From UBA1756 sp045132235 (GTDB lineage Bacteria > Bacteroidota > Bacteroidia > Bacteroidales > WCHB1-69), in assembly GCA_045132235.1 (NCBI GenBank), contig JBGURX010000024.1:1-48970 (forward strand): a DNA stretch of 48,970 nt. Reading direction: 5' to 3'. Positions 14,208 through 22,834 of this stretch are shown in pieces. The position numbers and the translations under genes were made by a program. Within the stretch, counting starts at the first letter, position 1, and every line of letters begins with the position of its first letter. The notes beneath the pieces are model-generated. The model saw nothing but the letters and a program-made list of their open reading frames with translations. It searched no databases and had not been told where the DNA came from.

Positions 14208-15737
14208 TTAGAAGGGCATTTCGCTGTCATCGCTGGCGTTGGACTCCACCGTTACGAAGCCGGCATTCTCCTCCATATTGGGAGTGATGCCCGCCTGACT
14301 GTCGGCAGTCTGGTAGTCGAGGTCGTCGCAGAACTTGGTATATTGCTTCTCGAAGCGCACCTTGATGGCAGAGGTGCTGCCGTGACGGTTCTTCTCAATC
14401 ATGATCTCGGCACGGTTCAACGCCGGTGAGCCATCATCGGGGAAGGTGTCGAGTTTGTAGTATTCGGGGCGGTAGATGAACATCACCTGGTCGGCATCCT
14501 GCTCGATGGAGCCCGACTCACGAAGGTCGGAGAGCATCGGCTTTTTGTCGCCGCCACGCTGCTCCACCTGACGCGACAACTGCGACAGGGCGATGACGGG
14601 GATGTTCAAGTCTTTGGCCAACGCCTTGAGGGAGCGGGAGATCTGGCTGATTTCCTGCTCGCGGTTGCCGTGGCGGCCGCGGTCCTCCGCGTTGCCGGTC
14701 ATCAGCTGCAGGTAGTCCACAATCACCATATCTATATCGTAGCGGTGTTTCAACCGGCGGCACTTGGCGCGCAGGTCGAAGATGGAGAGCTGCGGCGTAT
14801 CGTCGATGATGAGCTTGTCGGTCTCCAGCACATGCACACGTTCCATCAGCTGATTCCACTCCATATCTTGCAAATCGCCCTTGACAATCTTTTCGGAACT
14901 GACACCCGACTCAATGGAGAAGAGTCTGTGTACCAGCTGGGTAGCTGACATTTCAAGCGAAAACAGGGCGACGGTCTTGCCGTAGTCGATGGCGGCGTTG
15001 CGGGCAATGGAGAGCACGAAGGAGGTTTTACCCATACCGGGACGGGCAGCGATGATGACAAGGTCGGAGTTCTGCCAGCCGCCGATGGCCTCGTCGATAC
15101 GGCGGATGCCGGTCGGCACGCCCTTGAATTTCTCCTCCGAATTCTGCAGTTCCATCAAGTCGTTCATGGCCTTTTTCACCACCACACCCAGCTCCTTGCT
15201 TTCGCGGCTGAAGTTGCTCTCGATGACGTTGAAGAGGTCGGTTTCGGCCTTGTCGAGCAGGGTCATCACATCCTTGGGTTCATCGAAGGCCTGCTTGGTG
15301 ATGTCGCCGCAGATGGAGATGAGCTGGCGCAGCACGTAGCGTTCCATCACCACACGGGCGTGGTATTCCACATTGGCGGCGGAGGCCACACCGTTGGTGA
15401 GCTTGGCCAAGTAGGCCGGACCGCCCACAAACTCCAGCTTCTTCTCCGAACGCAGCTGGTCGGCCACGGTCAGGAGGTCGATGGGCTGGTCGAGTTGGAA
15501 CAGGCGGATGATGGCGGCGAAGATGGCCTGGTGCTGCTCGCGGTAAAACATCGCGGGACGGAGGGTGTCCACCACATTCGTCACCGCATCGCGGTCAATC
15601 ATCAGCGCACCCAGCACGGCCTGCTCGAAGCCGACGGCCTGCGGGGTCACCTTGCCGGCATTTCCCAATGCGCTCTCGATGGTTTTATACGTAAATCTTG
15701 TCTCTGTCTGCTGTCCTGCAACGGGTTCTGATGCCAT
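14208..15737 (-). CDS. dnaB: Replicative DNA helicase DnaB
   Basis: A 509-residue hexameric 5'-3' helicase of the replication fork. The N-terminal collar domain (about 35-135, EQAVLGALMIDRDA) is followed by the RecA-like ATPase: Walker A RPGMGKTS (232-239), the VIVDYLQLM Walker B strand, and the ISRSLKALAKDLNIPVIALSQLSR segment (in short, SRSLKALAK and ALSQLSRQVE). No intein interrupts it. It is the first gene of the operon with smpB, recR and the metal exporter. The promoter at 15772-15779 lies 35 bases upstream of the ATG. Confidence 0.98.
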   Translation of the reverse strand: MASEPVAGQQTETRFTYKTIESALGNAGKVTPQAVGFEQAVLGALMIDRDAVTNVVDTLRPAMFYREQHQAIFAAIIRLFQLDQPIDLLTVADQLRSEKKLEFVGGPAYLAKLTNGVASAANVEYHARVVMERYVLRQLISICGDITKQAFDEPKDVMTLLDKAETDLFNVIESNFSRESKELGVVVKKAMNDLMELQNSEEKFKGVPTGIRRIDEAIGGWQNSDLVIIAARPGMGKTSFVLSIARNAAIDYGKTVALFSLEMSATQLVHRLFSIESGVSSEKIVKGDLQDMEWNQLMERVHVLETDKLIIDDTPQLSIFDLRAKCRRLKHRYDIDMVIVDYLQLMTGNAEDRGRHGNREQEISQISRSLKALAKDLNIPVIALSQLSRQVEQRGGDKKPMLSDLRESGSIEQDADQVMFIYRPEYYKLDTFPDDGSPALNRAEIMIEKNRHGSTSAIKVRFEKQYTKFCDDLDYQTADSQAGITPNMEENAGFVTVESNASDDSEMPF

Positions 15738-15771
15738 AAATAAGTAAGTTACGTGATTACTAATTAGGTTG

Positions 15772-15779
15772 CAAAGGTA
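15772..15779 (-). promoter_or_regulatory. -7 box of the dnaB operon
   Basis: Minus-strand TACCTTTG, with a TTTG at 15799-15796 as a possible -33 element at slightly short spacing (16 bases). Confidence 0.6.
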
Positions 15780-15874
15780 CTACAAAAAATTGGCACAAAA
15801 AACCCGTTTTTCCGATTGTGGAAAAATATTTTAAAACGGTTGATGAATGGTTGATAACTCGCCAAAACGGAATC

Positions 15875-18800
15875 CTAATCCTCGTTCAGGTAGAGCACCT
15901 CCCCCCGCACAGGCCCCAGCGCCATCGCACTCAGCAGCTCCACGTAGGTGGCCACCTGCCGCTCGTAGGCCGCCCGCACCGCCTCGGTGGGATGACCGGT
16001 CTTGTAGTCCAGCACCACCACGCCATCCTCCAGCTGCACCACACGGTCGGGACGGTAGGTGATGCGCGGCTGCACCTCGCTGTCGGACGCCGAGTCGCGG
16101 ATGAACTGCCGCGTGGGCAGTATCGACACCTCGTTCAGCACCTTCACGCCGTCGGCGAAATAGGGATGCCACTCTGTATGGCGCGCAATGCAGCGCAGCG
16201 CGGCGCGGATCTCGTCGGCGCAGGGCTGCGCGGTGGGCATCTCCCAACGCTCCACCTCCTCCAAGGTGAGCGGAAAATGTTCCAGATGCGACAGATAATC
16301 GTGAATGGCGTTGCCCACCTCCTGCTCGCGCGTCTCCACCTTCACCACATGGGTGGACAGATTCTCCAAATCGAAACCGGCGCAGTACATTTGGGTGATG
16401 TCATCACACTGGCACGCCTCTTTTTTCTCCTTTTCCTCACGCCGCTCATCACGGTTTCCCCACCAAAAACAGAGCTCATCGCCCTCCTCCTGCTCAAACT
16501 TCACTTTTTCAAACTCTTTATCCATAGATTTTTGCACAAAATCGTATAGCATAAGATTGTAATTACCCCTTGCGGAATCCTGACGGCCCGTGAGAATATA
16601 CATCCGCCTTTCGGCACGCGTCTGCGCTACATATATTTTATTGAGACTGTCCATCACACTCAGCATCTCCTCTCTGTCATACACATCGCCAAGTCCCAAA
16701 TCGCCCAGCGATTTTCCCATCTTCAGCAACAGATAAGGCACCTCCTCATCCTCCTTGGCATACCAGTAGTCCTTCTTGGTGAGGGATTGTCCGTATTGGG
16801 TGAAAGGCAGAATTACCACGGGGTACTGCAAACCTTTCGCCTTATGGATGGTGCTGATGGTGATGGCATCCAGTCCCGACGGGGCCTTCAACGCCAATCC
16901 ACTCCCCTTTCTTTCCCACCAATCCAAAAATGAGGCCACTTCGCCGTTCTGGGTTTTCAGATAGTCTAAAATATTATCCATCAAAGCAATAACAAAGGCA
17001 TCCGCCTCATTGATGGAGAACAGGCGCAATATCTCGGTCACGAGGGTGAACAACGGTTTGCCGGCCAACTGCTGACGATTCAGCTTCACACCATAAACAG
17101 TCATAAACTCACTGAATTTCAACTCGTTGCCAAGTTGCGGTATCAGTTCCTCCAACTTTGACGACACATCCTCGTTGCGACGGTTTAGCACATAATGGGC
17201 GATGATGTATTGCGCCAGCTTGTCGTCGGGACGGCACACATAGCCGAGAACGGCCAGCACGAGGTTCACCTCCGGCGAACTGCACAGCATCAGCGACTCC
17301 GACGAGATGACCTTGTAGCCTGCCGCAGAAAGCGTTTGCCCGAGGAAGGAGCCGTCGTCGTTGGAGCTGGTCAGCACCGCGATGTCGCGCAACCGATAGC
17401 CCTTGTCCAACGCATCCGCCACCGCAGCATTCACCTGCCGCTCGAAATATTCCGACTTGACATCATCCTCCCCCATAAAACGCACGCACACCACTCCCTT
17501 CCCCTCTTTATCCTCGCGAACATCCTGTGAAACAGCATGATAATATGACTGATAAAGATCTGCAAAAAGATTTCCATCAACAACATCCGTATTATTGAAC
17601 ACCTTGAAACCGCTCAGTTCCGGCATGTTCTCGAAGAAGGCGTTGTTGAAATTCACGATGTTGCCGTCGGAGCGGTAGTTCACCTTCATCGGCACCATCT
17701 CGCGGCGGCTGCACTTCACATCGTTCGGCATCAGGTTCAGATATTCGTCCGTCGCCGTCTTTGCCGAGAGGTCGGTGAGCAGCTGGGCATCGCCATTGCG
17801 GAAACGGTAGATGGCCTGCTTCACATCGCCGAAAAGAATCACCTCGCCGTCAGGAAACGACAGGGCATTTTTCAGCAAAGGAATCATGTCCTGCCACTGC
17901 ATACGGGAAGTATCCTGGAATTCATCTATAAAGAAATAGCGGTAGCGATTGCCTATCTTTTCATAGATAAAAGGCGTATCCTGCTCTTTTATCTCGCTAT
18001 AAATCTTATAATTAGTATCTGATAAGAAAAATTTATTGTCCCTTTCCCGAATCTCGTCCATGATGGATTTCAGGTCGAAAAGAAGGGAAAGCGTCTTCAT
18101 GCGGCCGTACAGCACATTGATGCGCCCAAACGCTTCCTGCGCCTCCAGCAACTCCTTGCAGCGGGCGATGATTTTCGCGTTCAGCTCCTCCGCATGGGCA
18201 TCCTCTTTTTTCAGGAAATAGGCATTGTCAAGATTCTCAAGGCACTTGTAGATATTCGGACTGAAAGGCTTGAAACCGGTGAACCAGCAGTAGATGGAAC
18301 CGCTTCCCCGTCCCCTAACCAAATCACTGGCTTCCAGACCAATGCTTTCAAGGAAAGTGTTGGCGCCCTCCGACACTTGCAGCAGGTGTTCACGCACCTC
18401 CTTGACACGTTCGGACTGCCGTTTCAGGCACTCTTTCAGCTGATCGGTGGCCGACAGGGCCGACAGCGGCTCGGCAGCCATCTCGTCGCCATAAATCACA
18501 CGCAGCAGGTCGAGGAGCCGGCCTTCGATGCGCCAGCGTCCTTTGTCCGTCATCTGCTCCTCCACCAATTCCATCACGGCGTCGCGCAGGTCGGGATTCT
18601 CCTTGGAGATGCGGTTGAGCAGCAGGTCAACGGTCTGCTGGAAACAGTCGTCGAGGGTTACCTCCACCTCGTAGCTCATGCTGATGCCGAGTTCAAAGGC
18701 GAAGGCACGCACGATGCGCTGGAAGAATGCGTCGATGGTGCTAATGCTGAAGTTGGGATAGTCGTACAGGATTTCGGCCAGCAGCTTCTCGGAGCGCTGC

Positions 18801-19081
18801 TGGAGCTGGGTGTCGGTGAGGTTCGGCAGGGCCTTTTTCACCATACCGGCAATGGCCTTCTCGGAACCGCCCCACTGCTCCTGCGGCAGAAAAGCAAGCT
18901 GCTGCAGCGTCTGCACGATGCGGCTTTTCATCTCGGCGGTGGCGTTGTTGGTGAACGTCACGGCGAGGATGTTGCGAAAGCGCGCGGGCGACTGGTCGTC
19001 GCGGAGGCAGATGGTAAGATATTCCGCCACAAGGCTGGTGGTTTTGCCCGCACCGGCGGAGGCCATGTAGGTTTTGAACAT
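15875..19081 (-). CDS. AddA-like UvrD-family helicase/exonuclease
   Basis: A 1068-residue protein that unwinds and trims double-strand DNA ends for RecA repair. Seen: the Walker A ASAGAGKTTSL (7-17), AVTFTNNATAEMKSRI (motif Ia), FFIDEFQDTSRMQW (motif II), LFGDVKQAIYRFRNGD (motif III), the TISTIHKAKGLQYPVVILP region (motif V) and TRAERRMYIL (motif VI). The C-terminus has a RecB-type nuclease core (YRPDRVVQLEDG, VVLDYKTG, then RQVATYVELL). Subunits of this type normally pair with an AddB; no AddB gene is in the window. It stands alone on the minus strand, with its promoter 20 bases upstream. Confidence 0.92.
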   Translation of the reverse strand: MFKTYMASAGAGKTTSLVAEYLTICLRDDQSPARFRNILAVTFTNNATAEMKSRIVQTLQQLAFLPQEQWGGSEKAIAGMVKKALPNLTDTQLQQRSEKLLAEILYDYPNFSISTIDAFFQRIVRAFAFELGISMSYEVEVTLDDCFQQTVDLLLNRISKENPDLRDAVMELVEEQMTDKGRWRIEGRLLDLLRVIYGDEMAAEPLSALSATDQLKECLKRQSERVKEVREHLLQVSEGANTFLESIGLEASDLVRGRGSGSIYCWFTGFKPFSPNIYKCLENLDNAYFLKKEDAHAEELNAKIIARCKELLEAQEAFGRINVLYGRMKTLSLLFDLKSIMDEIRERDNKFFLSDTNYKIYSEIKEQDTPFIYEKIGNRYRYFFIDEFQDTSRMQWQDMIPLLKNALSFPDGEVILFGDVKQAIYRFRNGDAQLLTDLSAKTATDEYLNLMPNDVKCSRREMVPMKVNYRSDGNIVNFNNAFFENMPELSGFKVFNNTDVVDGNLFADLYQSYYHAVSQDVREDKEGKGVVCVRFMGEDDVKSEYFERQVNAAVADALDKGYRLRDIAVLTSSNDDGSFLGQTLSAAGYKVISSESLMLCSSPEVNLVLAVLGYVCRPDDKLAQYIIAHYVLNRRNEDVSSKLEELIPQLGNELKFSEFMTVYGVKLNRQQLAGKPLFTLVTEILRLFSINEADAFVIALMDNILDYLKTQNGEVASFLDWWERKGSGLALKAPSGLDAITISTIHKAKGLQYPVVILPFTQYGQSLTKKDYWYAKEDEEVPYLLLKMGKSLGDLGLGDVYDREEMLSVMDSLNKIYVAQTRAERRMYILTGRQDSARGNYNLMLYDFVQKSMDKEFEKVKFEQEEGDELCFWWGNRDERREEKEKKEACQCDDITQMYCAGFDLENLSTHVVKVETREQEVGNAIHDYLSHLEHFPLTLEEVERWEMPTAQPCADEIRAALRCIARHTEWHPYFADGVKVLNEVSILPTRQFIRDSASDSEVQPRITYRPDRVVQLEDGVVVLDYKTGHPTEAVRAAYERQVATYVELLSAMALGPVRGEVLYLNED

Positions 19082-19100
19082 CGTATCAGGAATTAGGCTG

Positions 19101-19108
19101 CAAAGATA
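19101..19108 (-). promoter_or_regulatory. -7 box of the AddA-like gene
   Basis: Minus-strand TATCTTTG, 20 bases before the ATG at 19081. Confidence 0.6.
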
Positions 19109-19117
19109 CTATAAAAA

Positions 19118-19187
19118 TTGAGAATTGAAAGTTGGAAATTGAAAGTTAAGAATAGAGAATTGAGAATGGGAAAATGGAGGATGATGG
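19118..19187. repeat. Low-complexity GAGAATTGA/GAAAGTT tract
   Basis: About 70 purine-rich bases made of GAGAATTG, GAAAGTT and GAAAATGG units, between the AddA-like gene and the hpf terminator. The same words occur at 75-97 and 3869-3893. Confidence 0.75.
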
Positions 19188-19189
19188 AT

Positions 19190-19215
19190 AAAAAAAGCGG
19201 CACCGAGGGTGCCGC
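19190..19215 (-). terminator. Rho-independent terminator after hpf
   Basis: Stem GCGGCACC/GGTGCCGC (19197-19204 with 19208-19215), three-base loop, then seven T on the minus strand. It ends the nucleosidase-xer-hpf unit. Confidence 0.9.
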
Positions 19216-19239
19216 CACGATAATCTTGCAGGAAAGGAC

Positions 19240-19539
19240 TTAGTTGCCTCTCTCTTTGTCTTTGACTTTGATCAGCTGTTTTTTGAGGGCGTCCACCGCG
19301 TCATCGGTAGCCTCCTCGAAGGTCTTGGCGGTCTTGGCGGCCATGGCGTCGTTGCCACGGATCTTGATGCGGATGTCCGCCGTCTTGTTTTCCGGCTTGT
19401 CGGTGTTCTCGAGCTTGAGCGTCACTTCGGCGCCGATGATGCCGTCGTGCATCTTGCCGAGTTTCTCGACTTTCTCAGTGATGAAGGCTTCCAGCTTTTG
19501 GTCGGCCTTGAAGTGCAGTGAAGAGATGTTGATGTTCAT
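19240..19539 (-). CDS. hpf: Ribosome hibernation-promoting factor, short form
   Basis: A 99-residue protein of the HPF/RaiA family that binds the 30S decoding region in stationary phase and inactivates ribosomes. Seen: the beta-alpha-beta start INISSLHFKADQKLEAFI, the EKVEKLGKMHDG helix, strands with VTLKLENTD and ADIRIKIRGND, and the basic C-terminal helix DALKKQLIKVKDKERGN. It lacks the C-terminal dimerisation domain of the long form. It is 14 bases downstream of the Xer recombinase gene, a common Bacteroidales pairing, and is followed by a strong terminator. Confidence 0.92.
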   Translation of the reverse strand: MNINISSLHFKADQKLEAFITEKVEKLGKMHDGIIGAEVTLKLENTDKPENKTADIRIKIRGNDAMAAKTAKTFEEATDDAVDALKKQLIKVKDKERGN

Positions 19540-19553
19540 ATAAACCTCCTTTT

Positions 19554-20435
19554 TTATGCCCTTGGATGGGCTTGGTTATAAATGTTTTTCAGTTTTTCTA
19601 CTGTGTTGTGGGTATAGACCTGTGTGGCGGCCAGCGACGCATGGCCCAGAATCTCCTTGATGGCGTTGATGTCGGCACCATGGTTCAGCATCTGCGTGGC
19701 AAAGGTGTGACGCAGTACATGCGGACTTCTCTTGTCAATCGTGGTCACCATATCCAGATACTTCCTTACAATTCTATAAACGGCTTTCGGGTAGATTTTG
19801 TTGCCGTTTGGTGCGACAAAGATAAAACTATTTTTTGAATTTCCGGCATATTTTTCATCAAAAATTTCCAAATACCTGACAATAACCCCTTTAACTCTCG
19901 GACTGAACGGGATGATGCGTTCTTTGCTGCGCTTTCCCATCACCTTCACCGAGCAGTCGTACAGGTCGAGGTCGCTCCGTTTGATGTTGCACAGTTCCGA
20001 AAGACGCATCCCTGTGACATAGAACAGTTCGATGATGAGGCGGTCGCGCCAGCCCTCGAAGGTATCTTCGAAAAGCTCTTCGGCGAACAGATGGTCCATT
20101 TCTCCCTGCGACACGAACTGGGGCAGTCGCTTCGCGATTTTCGGGGCGGAGATGGCCTCCATGGGGTTGGTCTCCACATCGCCCATGCGCACATGGTAGC
20201 GGAAGAAAGCGCGCAACGCGCTGACTTTCCGATTGACACTGCGTGCCGAATCGCCCGCCTCCATCAGCTGCATCATCCAGGCGCGCACATCGGTGGAATC
20301 GGCCTTCCGGATGTCATTCTCTCCGAACTCCTTCTGCAAATAGGCCGCAAACTGCTCCAAGTCGGTGCGGTAGGACACCACCGTATGGGCAGACACCCTT
20401 TTTTCATATTGCAGATAGTTCAGAAAGGCCTCCAT
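19554..20435 (-). CDS. Xer-family tyrosine recombinase
   Basis: A 293-residue recombinase of XerC/XerD type for chromosome dimer resolution at dif. The SAM-like N-terminal domain (about 1-90) is followed by the catalytic domain with Arg144 (TGMRLSEL), Lys168, His239 and Arg242 (HVLRHTFATQ), His265 (LGHASL) and nucleophile Tyr274. Length and all catalytic residues are canonical. It sits in a housekeeping operon between a nucleosidase gene and hpf, so it is not an integrase of a mobile element. Whether it is XerC or XerD cannot be decided here. It is the only site-specific recombinase gene in the window. Confidence 0.93.
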   Translation of the reverse strand: MEAFLNYLQYEKRVSAHTVVSYRTDLEQFAAYLQKEFGENDIRKADSTDVRAWMMQLMEAGDSARSVNRKVSALRAFFRYHVRMGDVETNPMEAISAPKIAKRLPQFVSQGEMDHLFAEELFEDTFEGWRDRLIIELFYVTGMRLSELCNIKRSDLDLYDCSVKVMGKRSKERIIPFSPRVKGVIVRYLEIFDEKYAGNSKNSFIFVAPNGNKIYPKAVYRIVRKYLDMVTTIDKRSPHVLRHTFATQMLNHGADINAIKEILGHASLAATQVYTHNTVEKLKNIYNQAHPRA

Positions 20436-20440
20436 GACTT

Positions 20441-21025
20441 TTACTTCAAAAATTCAATAGTCTTATTTTCAGACAATTCCACTATCAATTTCTCCATAAA
20501 GACGCACAGCTTCTTCGACAAATCCACCACGCGGCGGTGCCATTCGTCAATATCCACATCGAGGTTGTCGGACACGATCTTGAAGGAGACGTAGGGCACG
20601 TCGAACTGTTTCATCACCGTGAACAGGGCGGAAGACTCCATGTCGAAGCAGTCGGCCTGCTGCTGGATGCGCTGCAGGTAGTCGGCGGTATAAACGGAAG
20701 GGGACACGAAGCTGTCGGACGAGAAGAGCGTGGCGGCGGGCAGGCCTTGTGCGGCGGGGAGGGAAAGATGGTCGGCCATCATGGGATTCGGGTCGAAGAT
20801 GCGGCCGGCAGAGGTGATTTCGTTGATGGACAGGATGGTGCCCATCGGGAAGCGGTGCGAACCCACCGTGCCCATGTTCACTACGGTAAATTTCTCCCCC
20901 GCATGACGCTGCATGAACGAAAGGGCCGTGCGGGTGGCATTCTCTCTTCCGATTCCTGTAAGATTCACGCGGTCGGACCAGCTGCCAACTTCTTCAGCTA
21001 CCGCTGCAAATAAAGCTATTTTCAT
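20441..21025 (-). CDS. MTA/SAH nucleosidase-like phosphorylase-superfamily protein
   Basis: A 194-residue purine-nucleosidase-fold protein. Seen: the N-terminal AAVAEEVGSW (Glu11-Glu12), GIGRENATRTAL, VVNMGTVGSHRF, and the substrate-binding CFDMESSALF (127-131 FDMES) followed by SFKIVSDN with the catalytic Asp153. Members cleave 5'-methylthioadenosine or S-adenosylhomocysteine to adenine plus the thioribose. It is shorter than typical MTA/SAH nucleosidase (about 230 residues), so the substrate may differ. It is 5 bases upstream of the xer gene on the same strand. Confidence 0.8.
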   Translation of the reverse strand: MKIALFAAVAEEVGSWSDRVNLTGIGRENATRTALSFMQRHAGEKFTVVNMGTVGSHRFPMGTILSINEITSAGRIFDPNPMMADHLSLPAAQGLPAATLFSSDSFVSPSVYTADYLQRIQQQADCFDMESSALFTVMKQFDVPYVSFKIVSDNLDVDIDEWHRRVVDLSKKLCVFMEKLIVELSENKTIEFLK

Positions 21026-21053
21026 AAAATACTTCTCTAAAAATTATTCTACG

Positions 21054-21061
21054 CAAAGATA
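21054..21061 (-). promoter_or_regulatory. -7 box of the nucleosidase-xer-hpf operon
   Basis: Minus-strand TATCTTTG, 29 bases before the ATG at 21025. Confidence 0.5.
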
Positions 21062-21140
21062 AGGTGATTTTTTATAAAATTTTTCATTCGCAAACAATAT
21101 TTATCACTACTCATTTGTTAATGACTTTATTTGTGGCGGG

Positions 21141-21172
21141 TTTGCGTTGAATGCAACAAATTTGTATATTTG
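21141..21172 (+). promoter_or_regulatory. Complete Bacteroidetes promoter of the DUF4301 gene
   Basis: TTTG at 21141-21144, 20 bases, then TATATTTG at 21165-21172: the clearest full -33/-7 promoter in the window. The ATG follows at 21197, which rules out the in-frame ATG at 21131. Confidence 0.8.
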
Positions 21173-21196
21173 CGCTTTCATTTCAAACCCGTCATC

Positions 21197-22681
21197 ATGA
21201 TTGCATTATCAGCTCAAGACATTGAATTTCTGCACCATAGAGGCAGCAACGAGGAGGATGTGCTCCGTCAGTTCCATTACTTTGAGACCGGCTTTCCTTA
21301 CGCCCGGCTCGTCAATCCCGCCACGGTGGGCGACGGCATCCTGCGCCTCACCGACCACCAGCGCGAAACGCTCACCGGCCACTTCGACCAGCTGGTCGCT
21401 GACAAAACCCTAGTGAAATTCGTGCCCGCCTCGGGCGCCGCCTCCCGCATGTTCAAAGAGGCCTACTCCTACCTTGACGCCACCGACGACGCCACCCGCG
21501 CCGCCGCCATCCGCCAGCTGCACGCCCTCCCCCATCTCGCCCTCTACGACGACCTCCGCGCCGCCATGGCCCACGACGGACTGTCGCTTGATGAGGCCAT
21601 CGCCCACGACGACTTCAAAACCGTTTTCGAATACCTGCTCACCGAAAAAGGCCTCAACTACGGCAACAAGCCGAAGGGCGTGCTGAAATTCCACCGCTGC
21701 GCCGACGGCTGCCGCACCGCCTTCGAGGAGCACCTTGTGGAGGCGGCCCTCTACGCCCGCCAGTCCGACGGCACCTGCCACCTCCATTTCACCGTGTCGC
21801 CACAACATCTGCCGCTGTTTACGCAACTTGTTGATAATGTTAAAGATAAATATGAAAAGAAGTTTGGAGTAAAATACATCATCGACTTCTCCTTCCAGTC
21901 GCCGGCCACCGACACGCTGGCCGCCACGCCCGACAACCAGCCCTTCCGCGACCACGACGGCAACCTGCTGTTCCGTCCCGGCGGCCACGGCGCCCTCATC
22001 GCCAACCTGAATGAAATCCGGGCCGACATCATCTTCGTGAAGAACATCGACAACGTGTTCTCCGACGACAACGTGGGCGACACCGTCACCTGCAAGAAAC
22101 TCCTTGCCGCCCACCTCGTCCAGCTGCAGCAGCGAGTGTTCGAGGCCGTGCGCCAGCTGCGCAATTCCGCCGTCAGCGATGCACAAATGGCTGAGATTCG
22201 GAAGTTTGCCGAGACGGAGCTGTTCATCCGCTTCGCCGACGGCGAGCCAAGCCGCGAAGTGCTGCTCGACAAGCTGTGCCGTCCGCTGCGCGTGTGCGGC
22301 ATGGTGAAAAACGAGGGCGAGCCCGGCGGCGGCCCCTTCCTCGTGCGCGACGGCAAAGGCGAGTGCTCGTGGCAGATTGTGGAGAGCTCGCAAATCGACA
22401 TGACAGCGCCCGACCAGGCAGCCATCGTGAAGGGCGCCACCCACTTCAACCCCGTGGACCTCGTGTGCAGCTTCCGCACGCCCGACGGCGGTTTCTACCA
22501 CCTGCCCGACTTCGTGGACCCCGAAACCGGCTTCATCTCCTCCAAATCGCACGAGGGCCGGCCGCTGAAGGCCATGGAGCTCCCCGGACTGTGGAACGGC
22601 GCGATGGCACGATGGATCACCGTGTTCGTGGAAGTTCCGCTCACCACCTTCCACCCCGTGAAGACGATGAAGGACCTGTAG
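21197..22681 (+). CDS. DUF4301 family protein
   Basis: A 494-residue cytoplasmic protein of a family restricted mainly to Bacteroidetes. Recognisable parts are KFVPASGAASRMFKE (near residue 80), the central LNYGNKPKGVLKFHRC, a segment with FRPGGHGALIANLNEI and DIIFVKNIDNV (nucleotidyltransferase-like GG-H-G and I-FVKNID words), and the C-terminal SHEGRPLKAMELPGLWNGAM. The central words recall nucleotide-sugar pyrophosphorylases, but no activity is established for the family as far as I know. The start is set by the promoter. A terminator follows directly, so it is monocistronic. Confidence 0.85.
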   Translation: MIALSAQDIEFLHHRGSNEEDVLRQFHYFETGFPYARLVNPATVGDGILRLTDHQRETLTGHFDQLVADKTLVKFVPASGAASRMFKEAYSYLDATDDATRAAAIRQLHALPHLALYDDLRAAMAHDGLSLDEAIAHDDFKTVFEYLLTEKGLNYGNKPKGVLKFHRCADGCRTAFEEHLVEAALYARQSDGTCHLHFTVSPQHLPLFTQLVDNVKDKYEKKFGVKYIIDFSFQSPATDTLAATPDNQPFRDHDGNLLFRPGGHGALIANLNEIRADIIFVKNIDNVFSDDNVGDTVTCKKLLAAHLVQLQQRVFEAVRQLRNSAVSDAQMAEIRKFAETELFIRFADGEPSREVLLDKLCRPLRVCGMVKNEGEPGGGPFLVRDGKGECSWQIVESSQIDMTAPDQAAIVKGATHFNPVDLVCSFRTPDGGFYHLPDFVDPETGFISSKSHEGRPLKAMELPGLWNGAMARWITVFVEVPLTTFHPVKTMKDL

Positions 22682-22688
22682 CAAGGCG

Positions 22689-22717
22689 ATTTATCGCGTA
22701 TCCGCGATAAATTTTTT
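22689..22717 (+). terminator. Rho-independent terminator after the DUF4301 gene
   Basis: Perfect 10-bp stem ATTTATCGCG/CGCGATAAAT (22689-22698 with 22703-22712), four-base loop and a T-run, 7 bases after the stop codon. Confidence 0.9.
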
Positions 22718-22760
22718 CAACATTTTTTCAATGCAGACGCAATGGTTACATAAAAAAAAC

Positions 22761-22768
22761 TAAATTTG
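22761..22768 (+). promoter_or_regulatory. -7 box of the multi-domain flavoenzyme gene
   Basis: TAAATTTG, 66 bases before the ATG at 22835. No clear -33 TTTG. Confidence 0.55.
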
Positions 22769-22834
22769 CGACTGCTTTAGCGCATCCAACAAACAACCAA
22801 ATATTACTGACAACCAATTATTTACCTCTTTTTT

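Noticed and set aside
19554..20435. Mobile-element integrase driving the repeat array
   Set aside because: The recombinase has a canonical Xer sequence in a housekeeping operon with hpf, 7.8 kb from the array. A role in the array cannot be excluded but nothing in the sequence supports it.
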